Positions 27,460 through 35,957 of a DNA stretch of 64,000 nucleotides are shown piece after piece. The stretch comes from Actinomycetota bacterium (lineage in GTDB: Bacteria > Actinomycetota > Acidimicrobiia > Acidimicrobiales > RAAP-2). Under the pieces are notes generated by a model that had not been told where the DNA came from, searched no databases, and saw only the letters and a program-made list of their open reading frames with translations. How positions within the stretch are numbered: position 1 is the first letter of the stretch; each line of letters opens with the position of its first letter. Location: assembly GCA_021324355.1 (NCBI GenBank), contig JAJPJD010000010.1, positions 28,360 through 92,359 on the forward strand, given 5' to 3'. The translations under genes and the position numbers were made by a program.

Positions 27460-28218
27460 GTGCTCGACCTGCTGCTGCTCCGCCATGGCGAGTCGGCGTG
27501 GAACGCCGAGAACCGGTTCACCGGCTGGATCGACGTCGAGCTGAGCGACAACGGCCGGGCCGAAGCGGTGGCGGCCGGCCGGCTGATGGCCGACGAGCCC
27601 GGCCTGGACCTGCGACTGCTCCACACCTCGGTGCTGGTTCGGGCCATCACCACCGCAGAGCTGGCCCTCCACGAAGCCGGGCGGAGCTGGGTCCCGGCCC
27701 GACGCCACTGGCGGCTGAACGAGCGCCACTACGGAGCCCTGCAGGGCCTGGACAAGCGGCAGACCGCCGCCCGCCACGGAGAGGCCCAGGTCAAGCTGTG
27801 GCGCCGCAGCTACTCGGTGCCGCCACCGCCGCTGCCGCCCGAGCACCCCGACAACCCGGTCAACGACCCCCGCTACCGAGACGTCGACCCGGCCGACCTC
27901 CCACTCACCGAATGTCTGGCTGATGTGGTCCGCCGGGTCGTGCCCTACTGGGAGGAGGCGATCGTCCCGGACCTGCGGGCCGAGGCCGACCGCGGTGGGG
28001 CGGTCCTGGTCGTGGCCCACGGCAACAGCATCCGAGCGCTCCGCAAGCACATCGAGCACATCTCCGACAGCGAGATCGCGGATCTCGAGATCCCGACCGG
28101 CATCCCCTACCGGTGCCTGCTCGACGAGCGGCTCGAAGTTCTGAGCGCGCGCTACCTGGGCGACCCCGAGCGGGCGCTGGCGGCGGCCGAGCTCGTTCGG
28201 CGCCAGAGCGAGCTGTAA
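27460..28218 (+). CDS. gpmA: 2,3-bisphosphoglycerate-dependent phosphoglycerate mutase
   Basis: A 252-residue histidine-phosphatase-fold glycolytic enzyme interconverting 3- and 2-phosphoglycerate. The phosphorylated histidine is in [12 protein letters not shown], followed by [22 protein letters not shown] provides the catalytic glutamate and arginine region, and [13 protein letters not shown] carries the second catalytic histidine. IPTGIPY is near the end. I chose the GTG at 27460 because it begins right at the conserved [10 protein letters not shown]; the frame to 27397 adds an unrelated leader. Confidence 0.95.
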   Translation: MLDLLLLRHGESAWNAENRFTGWIDVELSDNGRAEAVAAGRLMADEPGLDLRLLHTSVLVRAITTAELALHEAGRSWVPARRHWRLNERHYGALQGLDKRQTAARHGEAQVKLWRRSYSVPPPPLPPEHPDNPVNDPRYRDVDPADLPLTECLADVVRRVVPYWEEAIVPDLRAEADRGGAVLVVAHGNSIRALRKHIEHISDSEIADLEIPTGIPYRCLLDERLEVLSARYLGDPERALAAAELVRRQSEL

Positions 28219-28226
28219 CCAGCCTG

Positions 28227-28246
28227 GCCCGCCTTTGCCGGCGGGC
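28227..28246. terminator. Hairpin between convergent gpmA and glnB
   Basis: GCCCGCC (28227-28233) pairs with GGCGGGC (28240-28246) around a six-base loop, nine bases past the gpmA stop and touching the glnB stop. No clear T-run follows on either strand, so it is a candidate bidirectional terminator only. Confidence 0.45.
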
Positions 28247-28603
<357 letters not shown>

Positions 28604-30172
28604 TCACCCGTCCGGACCGGCCGGCGGCAACAGGTGCTCCCGCAACCCTACGGAAGAGCCTCCCCCGGTGTCAGCGGACATGGCGACCATCGCGCCGATC
28701 CGCTCGGCGAAGGTCTCCTCGGGGAACGCCTCCTCGTCGTGAATCGCCAGGTCCCCGACTTCGAGGACCTCGTCACGGTAGCGAGCCCCACGCAGCACCA
28801 GCCCGATCAGCTTCATCAGGATGAACGTCACCAGCGCCGACCAGAAGATCACCCAGATCGCCGCCCGGAACTGCTCCCAGAGCTGGTGGGCGGAGCCGGT
28901 GTACATGAGCCCGCTCACCGAGAACGGTACGCAGCTCTTCGACGAGGCCGCGTAGGCGGCACTCGAGGTGGAGACGACCTGGCCGGCCGCACTGAGGTGG
29001 CCACAGCCGTACTCCAGCATGTTCGGGTCACCGAAGATCCCGAGGAGCATCCCGCCGACGAAGCCGGCGATCCCGTGGGTGTAGACGACCCCCAAGGCGT
29101 CGTCCACCCTGGAGAAGGGGCGCACTTTGGACAGGTAGTTCCAGCACACCCACACCAGGGCGGAGCAGATGGCCCCGACCGCGATCGCGCCCCACCCGTT
29201 CACCCAACCGGCGCATGGGGTGATCCCGACCAAGCCGCAGATCATCCCGTTCACGCCCCCGAGGAACGTCGGCTTCTTGGACCGGGTGAACCAGGCGTCC
29301 ATGGCCATCCAGACCACGACCCCGACCGCGGTCGCCAGGTTGGTGTTGACCACCGCAGCGGCCGCGTCCACCCCGGCGTAGTAGGGGTCGCCGCCGTTGA
29401 AGCCGTTCCAGCCGAGCCACAGGATCCCCGCACCTACTGCTGCCATCACCAGGTTGTTGGGGATGGCGTGCTGGCGATCTCGCATGAGCCGCGGGCCCAG
29501 AACCCACGCCGCCACGAACCCCGACACCCCGGCAGACATGTGGATCACGAACCCGCCGGAGAAGTCCAGCGCCCCCTCCTGCGCGAAGTACCCACCGCCC
29601 CAGAGCAAGAAGGCGTTGATCGCGTACACGAAGGTCGACCACAACGGGACCAGGAGGCACCAGGCGGAGAACTTGATCCGGCCGACCAGGCTCCCCATGA
29701 ACAGCAGCGGCGTGATGGCGGCGAAGACGAACTGGAAGTAGGCCAACGACGTCGTCGGGAAGTGGAAGGGGATGACCGTGTTGGCCGCCGACACTGCCTG
29801 GCCCTGCTCATTGGTTGCGTTGGTGATCTGTCCCGGCTTGCCGACCAGGTTCTCAAAGAAGTGCTTCACCCAGCCCACGCCGGTGAGCTGGGTCTGCACC
29901 CCGTTGTGGACGCCCCCACCAAGCGAGGTCGACCCGAAGCCCATCTTGTAGGACCACAGGACCCAGGCGATCAGCACCAGCGAGAACCCGGCGAACATCA
30001 TCGCCAGGACATTGACCGCCCACTTCTTCTGGACGATGGACGCGTACAACACGGCCAGAGCAGGAAGGCTCATGAGGCCGACGAAGGTGGCGGCGACGAT
30101 CTGCCAGGTGTTGTCGCCCGTGTTCAGCCAACTCGGGTACGGGACCTGGTGCGCAGCAGCGAGCACGTACAC
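28604..30172 (-). CDS. amt: Ammonium transporter (Amt/Rh family)
   Basis: A 522-residue channel protein with about 11 hydrophobic helices. The N-terminal region has the first helices (WQIVAATFVGLMSLPALAVL), and DFSGGFVIHMSAGVSGFVAA contains a pore histidine of the Amt family. ...LGWNGFNGG and HGIAGFVGGMLLGIF follow with the second-half histidine. A hydrophilic C-terminal tail, where PII would act, completes it. The GTG at 30172 has GAGAGGAGA upstream. It is longer than E. coli AmtB, mainly in the loops and C-terminus. A GlnR-like operator lies upstream. Confidence 0.95.
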   Translation of the reverse strand: MYVLAAAHQVPYPSWLNTGDNTWQIVAATFVGLMSLPALAVLYASIVQKKWAVNVLAMMFAGFSLVLIAWVLWSYKMGFGSTSLGGGVHNGVQTQLTGVGWVKHFFENLVGKPGQITNATNEQGQAVSAANTVIPFHFPTTSLAYFQFVFAAITPLLFMGSLVGRIKFSAWCLLVPLWSTFVYAINAFLLWGGGYFAQEGALDFSGGFVIHMSAGVSGFVAAWVLGPRLMRDRQHAIPNNLVMAAVGAGILWLGWNGFNGGDPYYAGVDAAAAVVNTNLATAVGVVVWMAMDAWFTRSKKPTFLGGVNGMICGLVGITPCAGWVNGWGAIAVGAICSALVWVCWNYLSKVRPFSRVDDALGVVYTHGIAGFVGGMLLGIFGDPNMLEYGCGHLSAAGQVVSTSSAAYAASSKSCVPFSVSGLMYTGSAHQLWEQFRAAIWVIFWSALVTFILMKLIGLVLRGARYRDEVLEVGDLAIHDEEAFPEETFAERIGAMVAMSADTGGGSSVGLREHLLPPAGPDG

Positions 30173-30265
30173 GACTCGGGTCTCCTCTCTTGTGACGTCC
30201 CGCTGCCCGAGCCACGGCCCGTGTGCAGTGGTCCGTCCCTGCCGCCGACAGGATGCAGCCTGGGG

Positions 30266-30292
30266 GTTTCTGGACCGTCACGTCCGTGTTTC
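30266..30292 (-). promoter_or_regulatory. GlnR-like operator upstream of amt-glnB
   Basis: On the amt strand the site reads GAAAC-N6-GTGAC-N6-GAAAC, with boxes at 30288-30292, 30277-30281 and 30266-30270. The 11-base phasing matches the actinobacterial GlnR consensus GTNAC-N6-GAAAC repeated. The site ends about 93 bases before the amt start. GlnR activates amt under nitrogen limitation in other actinobacteria, so the location makes sense. Confidence 0.65.
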
Positions 30293-30423
30293 CAGAGCAT
30301 GAACATGCGGCCCGAGGCCGTCTTCCCTGCTCCCTCGGTCGAGCGTCGACCTAGGATCCGCCCATCTCGGGCTGCCCCACGGTTTCCTCCGACGCTCCGG
30401 TCTCGACGCTGCGCGGCGCAACG

Positions 30424-30915
30424 GTGGCGGTCAGCGCCGGGTCGGTCGCGCGCGGTGCCGCCATCGCGCTGGCCGTCGGCCTGCTCGCCTCGGCGGGACT
30501 GCTGCTCGCAGCCGGACTGCACCAGCGCGCCCAAGCCAACGACCTCGAAGCGCACGGGGTCCACGCCCTGATGACCGTGACCGGGTGCGTCGGGCTGCTC
30601 GGGGGCAGCGGTAGCAATGCTGCGGGGTACGCCTGCCGCGGCACCTACCGCTACCGCGGCGTCACCTACGCCCAGGCCGTCCCAGGGAACATCCGACGGG
30701 CACCCGGCTCGATGGTCCAGGTCGTCATCGCCTCGGACGACCCCGAACTGGTGTCCGCCCCGGGCACTGTGGCACTGCACCGGTCACTGGCGAGCCTGGT
30801 GGTCATCCCGTCGTTGTTGGCGCTGGGCGGGCTCGGGGCCCTGGCCCCATGGGCACTGCGGGCGAGCCGGCGCCGAGTGGCGCGTCCGTCGGGAGCTCAG
30901 GCTGGGGGTGTGTAG
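30424..30915 (+). CDS. Small two-helix membrane protein (DUF3592-like)
   Basis: A 163-residue protein with an N-terminal helix (about 10-30), an extracytoplasmic-looking domain of ~80 residues and a second helix (about 120-142) followed by an Arg-rich end. The domain contains two cysteines (TGCVG and YACRGTYRYRGVTY). The CxGxYxYxG pattern is reminiscent of DUF3592 proteins, which I hold loosely. The function is unknown. Its end overlaps the convergent next gene by 19 bases. Confidence 0.6.
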   Translation: MAVSAGSVARGAAIALAVGLLASAGLLLAAGLHQRAQANDLEAHGVHALMTVTGCVGLLGGSGSNAAGYACRGTYRYRGVTYAQAVPGNIRRAPGSMVQVVIASDDPELVSAPGTVALHRSLASLVVIPSLLALGGLGALAPWALRASRRRVARPSGAQAGGV

Positions 30916-31469
30916 CGCCGGTTGGCCTGGGGCCGGCCCCGGGTCGGCCGCGCTGGGTCGCGTGCCGGCTTGTCAGCCTGGGAGCTCCGATAGGCGCGGA
31001 CCAGGTACCACGCCCCTCCCAACAGGAAGGGCACCCCGAACCCCCAGTAGTGGAGGTTGAAGATGGCCAGCCCATAGAGGGCCATGGCCATGCCGACGAA
31101 CAGACGCTTGCGGTACCAGGCGGCAGCCAGCATGACCACCGCCAAGGCGAGCAGGACCAACTCGAGCAGGTGGTAGGTGGCGATGCTGGCGTGCAGCTTG
31201 TTCAGCTGGCCATCTCGGAGCCGGGCCGGTGGGTCGTGCGCGATCAAGTAACTGGTCACCACCAGCGCGATCGCCGCCGCCAGGGGGGCGGCGGCCAGGG
31301 CCACCAGGCGCTCCCGGTCTTCGGAACCCGGATGGTCAGCGGCAGCTCGAGTACCGCCGCCACCGTCCGACGGCTTCAGCACCAGCCGCCGGAGCCGCTC
31401 GCCGAACGAGCCGGACGGTGGATGGGTCGGCACGCCCCCACGTTGATCCTCTGGCATTGCCGGGGACAT
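30897..31469 (-). CDS. Hypothetical membrane protein
   Basis: A 190-residue protein with a hydrophilic 55-residue N-terminus. Hydrophobic segments follow at about 57-73, 98-115, 122-135 and 140-153. The C-terminus is basic and Pro/Arg-rich. LHYWGFGVPFLLGGAWYLVRAYR shows the aromatic-rich final helix. No family is recognised. It is transcribed opposite to the gene on either side. Confidence 0.55.
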   Translation of the reverse strand: MSPAMPEDQRGGVPTHPPSGSFGERLRRLVLKPSDGGGGTRAAADHPGSEDRERLVALAAAPLAAAIALVVTSYLIAHDPPARLRDGQLNKLHASIATYHLLELVLLALAVVMLAAAWYRKRLFVGMAMALYGLAIFNLHYWGFGVPFLLGGAWYLVRAYRSSQADKPARDPARPTRGRPQANRRYTPPA

Positions 31470-31576
31470 CGGCGAAGGGTACCTCTTGGTGGTCTGGCGT
31501 CAAGACCCGAGCACGACACGCCGAACCCTCCACACTGCCGGGCAGGTCCGGCCCAGGCCGACTACCCTTTCCGCCC

Positions 31577-32005
31577 ATGCCACGCACGAGCGCAAAGGAA
31601 ATCGACCTCTCCCAAATCTGGCTGTTCGCGGCGTGCTCGGCCAGGGACCTCCGAAAGGTGCGCTCGTCGCTCGACGAGATCCACGTGGACGCGGGCGAGG
31701 TGCTCTGCGAGGAGGGGGCCACCGGTCACGAGTTCTTCTTGATCGTGAACGGCACGGCTGCGGTCAAGCGCAAGGGGCGCAAGGTGGCCACCCTTGGGCC
31801 CGGCAAGTGGTTCGGCGAGCTGGCCCTGCTCGACCGCCAGCCACGGTCGGCCACCATCGTGGCCGAGACCGACATGGACCTGCTGGTCCTGGAGCAGCGC
31901 CACTTCCTGGGGCTGCTCGACACCATGCCATCGCTCAGCCGCAAGATGCTGGCGGCGATGGCGTCCCGCCTGCGCGAAGCCGACAAGCTCGCCTTCCCCG
32001 GCTGA
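31577..32005 (+). CDS. Cyclic nucleotide-binding-domain protein
   Basis: A 142-residue protein consisting of one cNMP-binding (cupin-like) domain and no DNA-binding domain. LFAACSARDLRKVRSSLDEI is the entry helix, then beta-strands with GEVLCEEGATGHEFFLIVNG. The phosphate-binding cassette is WFGELALLDRQPRSATIVA, with the Glu and Arg that bind the cyclic nucleotide in place. It probably binds cAMP or acts as an anti-/co-regulator; it cannot be a CRP-type transcription factor. The next gene starts five bases after its stop. Confidence 0.85.
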   Translation: MPRTSAKEIDLSQIWLFAACSARDLRKVRSSLDEIHVDAGEVLCEEGATGHEFFLIVNGTAAVKRKGRKVATLGPGKWFGELALLDRQPRSATIVAETDMDLLVLEQRHFLGLLDTMPSLSRKMLAAMASRLREADKLAFPG

Positions 32006-32009
32006 GGCG

Positions 32010-32435
32010 GTGGAACTCTCCCGTGCCGTGCAGTTCGCGCAGTCGCGGCGGCAGGGAGTCCTGATCACGATCCGCCGGGACGGCCGGCCCCAGGCCTCCA
32101 ACATCATCTTCCTCATGGAGCCGGACGGATCCACCCGGATCTCTGTGACCGAGGACCGAGCAAAGACGAGGAACCTCCGCCGAGACCAGCGAGCCGAGCT
32201 CTACGTCCCGGGGGACTCGTTCTGGGAGTACGTCGTGTTCGACGGCACTGCCCAGCTCAGCCCGCCGGCGGCCGAGCCGACCGATCAGGTCGTGGACGAG
32301 CTGGTCGACCTGTACCGGCAGATTCGGGGCGAGGACCACCCGGACTGGGACGACTACCGCCGTGCCATGGTCGCGGAGCGGCGGGTCGTCCTCAGCTTCC
32401 GCCCGGCTTCCGCCTACGGTCAGCTCCGCGGCTGA
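32010..32435 (+). CDS. PPOX-class F420/FMN-dependent oxidoreductase
   Basis: A 141-residue split-barrel flavin or F420 protein. VLITIRRDGRPQASNIIFLM, the SVTEDRAKTRNLRRDQRAEL segment and a closing SFRPASAYG are typical of the pyridoxamine-5'-phosphate-oxidase-like F420-dependent reductase group. The GTG at 32010 follows the cyclic-nucleotide-binding gene with TGAGGCG as ribosome site, so they form an operon. Whether it uses F420 or FMN cannot be read here. Confidence 0.8.
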   Translation: MELSRAVQFAQSRRQGVLITIRRDGRPQASNIIFLMEPDGSTRISVTEDRAKTRNLRRDQRAELYVPGDSFWEYVVFDGTAQLSPPAAEPTDQVVDELVDLYRQIRGEDHPDWDDYRRAMVAERRVVLSFRPASAYGQLRG

Positions 32436-32450
32436 CGGGGCTGGCCGTCC

Positions 32451-34511
32451 CTAGGCCGGCTGCGAGCCCGAGCGCTCCGCTGCTGCCGGGGACAGTGACT
32501 CCTCGACCAACTGGGAGAGGTCGAGGACCCGAACCTCGTCCTCCTTGCTGTTCGCCCGCACCGCGTCGTCGAGCATGATCATGCAGTAGGGGCAGGCGGT
32601 CGAGACGACGTCGGCTCCAGTCGAGAGCGCCTCGTCGGTTCGCTCCATGTTGATGCGCTTGCCGATGGTCTCCTCCATCCACATCCGGGCCCCGCCGGCC
32701 CCGCAGCAGAAGCTGCGCTCGCGGCACCGGCGCATCTCGATCTGGCGAGCGCCGGGGATGGCATCGAGCACCGAGCGGGGCTGATCGAACACCCGGTTGT
32801 GCCGACCGAGGTAGCAGGGGTCGTGGTAGGTGACCGTGCCCTCGTAGCCGTCTCCGGGGCTCAACCGGCCGGTAGAGACCAAGTGCTCGAGCAACTGGGC
32901 GTGGTGGATGACTTCGAAGTCGCCTCCCAGGCGGGGGTACTCGTTCTTGATTCTGTTGAAGCAGTGGGGACAGGTCGCCACGATCTTTCTCGCCCCGGCG
33001 CTCTTCAGAGTTTCCACGTTGAGCTTGGCCTGCTCCTGGTAGAGATACTCGTTCCCCAGCCGGCGGGCCGGGTCGCCGGTGCACGACTCGCGCTGACCCA
33101 AGATGGCGAAGGTCACCCCGGCGCGGTGGAGCATTCGGGCGGTGGCCTGGACGGCCTTGCGGGCCCGCTCGTCGAGCGCGCCGGCGCAGCCGACCCAGTA
33201 GAGGTACTCGACGTCGTCGGGGATGGTGTCCTGGACCACCGGAACCTCGAAGTCCAGTGCCGCGATCCAGTCGGTCCGCTTCGCCTGGCCGAGCCCCCAG
33301 GGGTCGCCCTGATTCTCGATGTTGCGAAGCATGAGGCCGGCCTCGCTCGGGAACCGGGACTCCATGAGAACCTCGTATCGACGCATGTCGACGATCGCGT
33401 CCACGTGCTCGATGTCGACCGGGCACTCCTCGACGCACGCCCCGCAGGTCACGCAGGACCACAGCACATCCGGCTCGATGGTGTTCGGCACCAGGGTCTC
33501 GGTCGGCTCGGCTTTCTCGGGGTCCCGAGCGAGCAACCTCGATGCCTGGGAGAACATGTTGTCCCGCAGCCCCATGATCACCAGCTTGGGCGACAACGGC
33601 TTGCCGGTGTTCCACGCCGGACATACCGCCTGGCACCGCCCACATTCGGTGCAGGTGACGAAGTCGAGCATCTGTTTCCACGTGAAGTGCTCGATCAACC
33701 CTGCGCCGAACACGGTGTCCTCGGTCACGTTCTCCATATCCATGTCCGGGGTCTTGTCGAGGGCACCGAGCGCACGCGGGCGCCTCGACATGGCCACATT
33801 CAGTGGCGCAGCGAAGATGTGAAGGTGCTTCGAGTAGGAGACGAACACCAAGAAGCCCACGATCACGCAGACGTTCAGGATGACGAACACCGTCTCGAGC
33901 ACGCTGTTCACGCCTGACCCCAGGGGATGCAGCGCCTTTCCCACCAGGTGGGATGCGAAGGCCCACCACGTGTAGGGAAAGTCGCCGGTGTTGGTCTGGG
34001 CCGCCCGATAGATGAGGAGCGTGACCATCACCATCGCGATGAGCAGGAGGGTGACCCACGCCGCATCGGTGTGGGAACCGTAGAAGCGGGACCGGCGATC
34101 AAGTCGCTTGGGCGCGTTGCGGATCCGGATCACCGAGAACACGCACAGCGCGACCAGGACGGCGCAGATGAAGAAGTCCTCCAGAAAACCCAGAACTGGG
34201 TTGTGTCCGAATCCCCAGATGGCGAAGGTCTTGGAGAAGAGGTCTCCGTAGGCCTCGATGATGGTGAACAGCAGCACGGTGAAACCCCAGAAGGTGAACG
34301 CGTGCGCCACCCCTGGGACCGTCCAGCGCAACAGCTTGCGCTGGCCCCCGACCTCGACCAGCTCTGCCTCGGCGCGCGACGCAAGGTCCTGCACCCGATC
34401 CGGCGCCGGCGCGCCCGAACGGACCAGCTTGGAGATCCGCCAGAGGCGACGTCCGGCAACCGCGAACGCCAGTGCGGTCGCGCTCAGCCCAATGACGATC
34501 CGTACCACCAT
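32451..34511 (-). CDS. Membrane-bound Fe-S oxidoreductase, heterodisulfide-reductase-like (FadF type)
   Basis: A 686-residue fusion. The N-terminal third has about five membrane helices resembling a NarI/HdrE-like quinone- or heme-binding segment. Two 4Fe-4S motifs follow, CTECGRCQAVCP (near 286) and CVTCGACVEECP (near 352). The C-terminal part holds two CCG-type cysteine-rich domains (for example SFCCGAGGARMWMEE and CPYCMIMLDD). This architecture matches HdrD/GlpC-like proteins annotated as FadF, thought to carry electrons from ETF or acyl-CoA dehydrogenases to quinone. An etfAB partner is not visible in this window. Confidence 0.8.
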   Translation of the reverse strand: MVVRIVIGLSATALAFAVAGRRLWRISKLVRSGAPAPDRVQDLASRAEAELVEVGGQRKLLRWTVPGVAHAFTFWGFTVLLFTIIEAYGDLFSKTFAIWGFGHNPVLGFLEDFFICAVLVALCVFSVIRIRNAPKRLDRRSRFYGSHTDAAWVTLLLIAMVMVTLLIYRAAQTNTGDFPYTWWAFASHLVGKALHPLGSGVNSVLETVFVILNVCVIVGFLVFVSYSKHLHIFAAPLNVAMSRRPRALGALDKTPDMDMENVTEDTVFGAGLIEHFTWKQMLDFVTCTECGRCQAVCPAWNTGKPLSPKLVIMGLRDNMFSQASRLLARDPEKAEPTETLVPNTIEPDVLWSCVTCGACVEECPVDIEHVDAIVDMRRYEVLMESRFPSEAGLMLRNIENQGDPWGLGQAKRTDWIAALDFEVPVVQDTIPDDVEYLYWVGCAGALDERARKAVQATARMLHRAGVTFAILGQRESCTGDPARRLGNEYLYQEQAKLNVETLKSAGARKIVATCPHCFNRIKNEYPRLGGDFEVIHHAQLLEHLVSTGRLSPGDGYEGTVTYHDPCYLGRHNRVFDQPRSVLDAIPGARQIEMRRCRERSFCCGAGGARMWMEETIGKRINMERTDEALSTGADVVSTACPYCMIMLDDAVRANSKEDEVRVLDLSQLVEESLSPAAAERSGSQPA

Positions 34512-34613
34512 GTATCGAGACCCACTTCCGGTCAGAGCAGGGATCTCCCTGCTCAGGAGCCATCTCGTCCGGTCAAAGCAACGTGGAACAAGAAGATAGT
34601 GTGGCGGGCACTG

Positions 34614-34684
34614 GCGGGCGTAGTTCAGCGGCAGAACATCAGCTTCCCAAGCTGAGAACGCGGGTTCGATTCCCGTCGCCCGCT
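34614..34684 (+). tRNA. tRNA-Gly (anticodon CCC)
   Basis: The acceptor GCGGGCG pairs with CGCCCGC, and the anticodon loop is CTTCCCAA-like with CCC. The T arm is GCGGG-TTCGATT-CCCGT, and the discriminator is T as usual for Gly. Confidence 0.93.
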
Positions 34685-34873
34685 CGCAGCGGTGCCGCGA
34701 GGCGGCCCGGACGGTGCCTCAGGACCCCGCGGACACGCCTGCCCACCTCGACCTGGCCCTTTCGGGGCGTGGTACCCCGACCGCTTGCACACGGTGACCG
34801 TGCCACCACGGTCGATGCGATCACGCCCGACCCGGCGGCGGGTGGGGAACTGCGACTCCGATCACAGTTCGGA

Positions 34874-35773
34874 TCAGATTCCGGCCGCCTTGGCCTTGCC
34901 GCCGGGGGCCGAGACCATCAACCGAACAAGCTCTTCGGTGATCCGCGGTTCCAAACCCTCGGTATGCCCTTTGTCGAGGCGCACCACGTCGGCAATCACC
35001 CGGCCGTCGCGAGCGTTGGGATAGATGAACATGCGGGCCGTGCCCGGCCGGGGCAAGCGGCCCCAGCTCGGGGTCGAGCGATCACCCCACCGGGTGTCGT
35101 GAATCTTCCCCGGCTCGTCGTCCACGACGTCGGCCAGGTGTTGGCGCGGTCCAGCCCCGTACCGTTCCGCCCACGGCGAGGTCTCGGGCAGCACGGTGAT
35201 CTCGTGCTCCCCGGTGGCGAAGATGAACGAGATGTCGGTCTGCGGTGGCGGCGGCGGCCCTTGGGCCCGCATCCGGGCCCGGAACGCCTCCATGGCGGCC
35301 TGCTCGGCCTCACTGCGCGGCGGACCAAAGTTCGGCGCCCGCTCGGCTGGGCCGATCCTTCCGCCCGACAGGCTCAACCACCCGTCGACCCGATCGGCGA
35401 AGAACGGACTGTCGAGCAGCCGCCGGGCGGTCGACCCACCCTGGGAGTGCCCGACCAACCAGAAGGCCCGGATGCGCTCGCGGCCGAATCGCTCAAAGAC
35501 CTGCTCGACGAGACGCTCCAGGTACTCGTCATCGGCCTTCGGATCCCAATGGCGGGTCGGCTCGACGGTGGCGGCGCTCGGGGTCGCGATCACCAACCGG
35601 TACTGGTTCGCGTAGTCGTAGGCGGGGAAGTACTCCCGCTGCCACGCGCCGGCGGAACCCCCGCCGTGCAGGCTGAGCAGGAAGGTCACCTCCTCCCCCT
35701 GGCGCAGGTCGTCGGGGAAGTCCAAGAAGCACTTCCGGCCGGTGGGCTGATCGACGATGGTGTCCCTTGCCAT
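34874..35773 (-). CDS. Alpha/beta hydrolase, esterase/depolymerase-like
   Basis: A 299-residue serine hydrolase. LLSLHGGGSAGAWQREYFP is the oxyanion-hole strand-loop and GHSQGGSTARRL is the nucleophile elbow. ISFIFATGEHE and DKGHTEGLEP near the C-terminus likely supply the acid and the catalytic histidine. There is no signal peptide from ATG 35773 (MARDTIVDQP), so it is probably cytoplasmic. It resembles polyhydroxybutyrate-depolymerase/feruloyl-esterase-like hydrolases; the substrate is unknown. The frame further upstream to 35932 looks non-coding. Confidence 0.75.
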   Translation of the reverse strand: MARDTIVDQPTGRKCFLDFPDDLRQGEEVTFLLSLHGGGSAGAWQREYFPAYDYANQYRLVIATPSAATVEPTRHWDPKADDEYLERLVEQVFERFGRERIRAFWLVGHSQGGSTARRLLDSPFFADRVDGWLSLSGGRIGPAERAPNFGPPRSEAEQAAMEAFRARMRAQGPPPPPQTDISFIFATGEHEITVLPETSPWAERYGAGPRQHLADVVDDEPGKIHDTRWGDRSTPSWGRLPRPGTARMFIYPNARDGRVIADVVRLDKGHTEGLEPRITEELVRLMVSAPGGKAKAAGI

Positions 35774-35904
35774 GGCTCCTCCGATGTCCGACCCGCACCC
35801 TAGGCAGCCCGACACGGCCTTGCAATCGTTCTCACAGGAGAACCCCGGACCGGCGGCGCCACAGACCCGCGGTCCGACGGCTCCACTGTCCGCCGAGCGC
35901 GACC

Positions 35905-35932
35905 GTGCCGCCGGCCATCGGGCCGGCGGCAC
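35905..35932 (-). terminator. Strong GC hairpin downstream of the ABC-transporter binding-protein gene
   Basis: GTGCCGCCGGC (35905-35915) pairs perfectly with GCCGGCGGCAC (35922-35932) around a six-base loop, 25 bases past the 35958 stop. There is no T-run, as is common for actinobacterial terminators. It could also shield the hydrolase promoter from readthrough. Confidence 0.55.
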
Positions 35933-35957
35933 GGCGGGTTCGGTTAGGGGCGAGGCC

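Noticed and set aside
35774..35932. An extended N-terminus of the alpha/beta hydrolase
   Set aside because: It would run through the GC hairpin at 35905-35932 and adds a Cys/Gly/Arg-rich leader with no hydrolase-like sequence.
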